This document shows, piece by piece, positions 63,534 through 64,000 of a stretch of 64,000 bases of DNA. Origin of the DNA: an uncultured Rubripirellula sp. GTDB lineage: Bacteria; Planctomycetota; Planctomycetia; Pirellulales; Pirellulaceae. The notes under the pieces were generated by a model. The model ran no database searches, was not told the origin of the DNA, and was given only the letters and a program-made list of their open reading frames with translations. The position numbers and the translations under genes were made by a program. Each line of letters opens with the position of its first letter. The first letter of the stretch is position 1. The stretch spans positions 24,750 through 88,749 of the forward strand of contig CALJHC010000027.1 in the NCBI GenBank assembly GCA_938075415.1, written 5' to 3'.

Positions 63534-64000
63534 GTGGCAGTGAAGGGGATAAGAAGCGGTTTCGATTTCTCAATCGGCATGCCAGGTCTTGTTCCAAAAT
63601 CTAGGCATCGACATCGATGTAGCAGTGATCTGCGAATTGCATTTCTGTCTGGGTGATCGAGCCGTCAATCTCTGAAGCTAAATCTCTGAAGCTAAATCTC
63701 TGAAGGAAAATCTCTGAAGCTTAGTTTTCAGACCTAAATTCAAAAGACGGTCGCTCCGTCTTCCTCACGACCATGATCACCACGGTTTTCACGTCACAAC
63801 GAGGTCTGTCCAGATCGGGCTACTGAAGCTTCGCCGGATCGCGTTGCGGCCAATGCTTAGAAAACCCGTTTCGTGGAGGTTGACCAAAACGGACACAACG
63901 CGGCAATCGGCCATCCGAGGACGGAAGATCACTACTGATACTCTTATGCAGCAATCTATTTTTGACAACGGGTGTTGTGAAAAAAAGCAGAGGAATCATC
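63534..64000. other. Spacer upstream of sufR
   Basis: No supported gene up to the window end. Probable promoter and operator region of the suf operon; includes a 14-bp tandem repeat. Confidence 0.45.
63668..63723. repeat. Tandem repeat, 14 bp x 4
   Basis: Unit ATCTCTGAAGCTAA: copies 1 and 2 identical (63668-63695), copies 3 and 4 with a few changes. It lies about 135-190 bases upstream of the sufR start. Confidence 0.92.

Noticed and set aside
1..64000. tRNA, rRNA, tmRNA, RNase P or SRP RNA genes
   Set aside because: No cloverleaf-type T-loop or conserved RNA signatures were found by eye in the spacers; a covariance-model search would be decisive.
1..64000. Insertion sequences, phage or defence genes
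   Set aside because: No transposase, integrase, restriction or toxin-antitoxin gene was recognised. The WYL regulator alone is not evidence of a defence locus.

Overview
The window looks like a chromosomal segment of a member of the Planctomycetota, most likely Pirellulales/Pirellulaceae. This is inferred from gene content and could not be checked by search. Pointers are a tetrahydromethanopterin/methanofuran-type C1 cofactor gene set in a bacterium, many secreted proteins built from NPCBM, PDZ-protease, PQQ-propeller and TPR/HEAT modules, a long-insert Lgt, roughly 52% GC by eye, loose gene packing with many 300-1300 bp spacers, and frequent starts with weak or no Shine-Dalgarno. No rRNA, tRNA, CRISPR, insertion sequence or phage gene was recognised.

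Layout. 0.1-2 kb: arginine decarboxylase (speA). 2.5-9.1 kb: a tightly overlapping four-gene operon of an NPCBM-like exported protein and three HtrA/DegP-like proteins. The first keeps the His-Asp-Ser triad; the next two have lost it. 9.8-10.9 kb: Ca2+/Na+ antiporter. 11.6-13.7 kb: translation genes rpmI, rplT and pheS, without infC or pheT beside them. 13.7-17.6 kb: a poorly coding stretch with a STAS-domain gene, two short membrane-protein genes, a frameshifted P-loop gene remnant and tandem repeats. 18-26.2 kb: rsmD, an exported cyclophilin-like protein, oligoendopeptidase F, a DJ-1/PfpI protein and a secreted PQQ-propeller protein with a DPFG-rich tail. 26.5-29.2 kb: a minus-strand sugar operon (HUMPS-family aldolase/decarboxylase, medium-chain dehydrogenase, xylose-isomerase-like protein). 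29.8-35.3 kb: TPR/HEAT protein, WYL regulator, zinc-ribbon/RDD membrane protein, secreted unknown.

35.8-42.4 kb: lgt, a methyltransferase, a FAD oxidoreductase, an acyltransferase-3 protein and a DUF4261-like protein. 42.5-49.4 kb (minus): tandem universal stress protein, SMP-30/gluconolactonase, a large GH63/MGH1-like glycosidase directly behind pgk. 50-54.8 kb: conserved unknown, kdsA (metal-dependent type), lipoprotein with a degenerate transglutaminase-like core. 55.2-63.5 kb (minus): sufR-sufC-sufB-sufD-sufT followed by mfnD-mfnF-mfnE homologues of methanofuran biosynthesis.

Themes. (1) Several proteins keep a recognisable enzyme fold but lack catalytic residues: two HtrA-like proteins, the cyclophilin-like protein and the transglutaminase-like lipoprotein. 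The HtrA set is the most interesting candidate system, possibly one active protease with two inactive partners. (2) At least eleven short tandem-repeat arrays (13-22 bp periods, unrelated sequences) sit in spacers or at gene ends; one supplies the last codons of a gene and one lies inside a gene. (3) Fe-S assembly and methanofuran-type cofactor genes lie in one co-directional block, and a HUMPS-family gene elsewhere in the window also touches one-carbon/pentulose chemistry.
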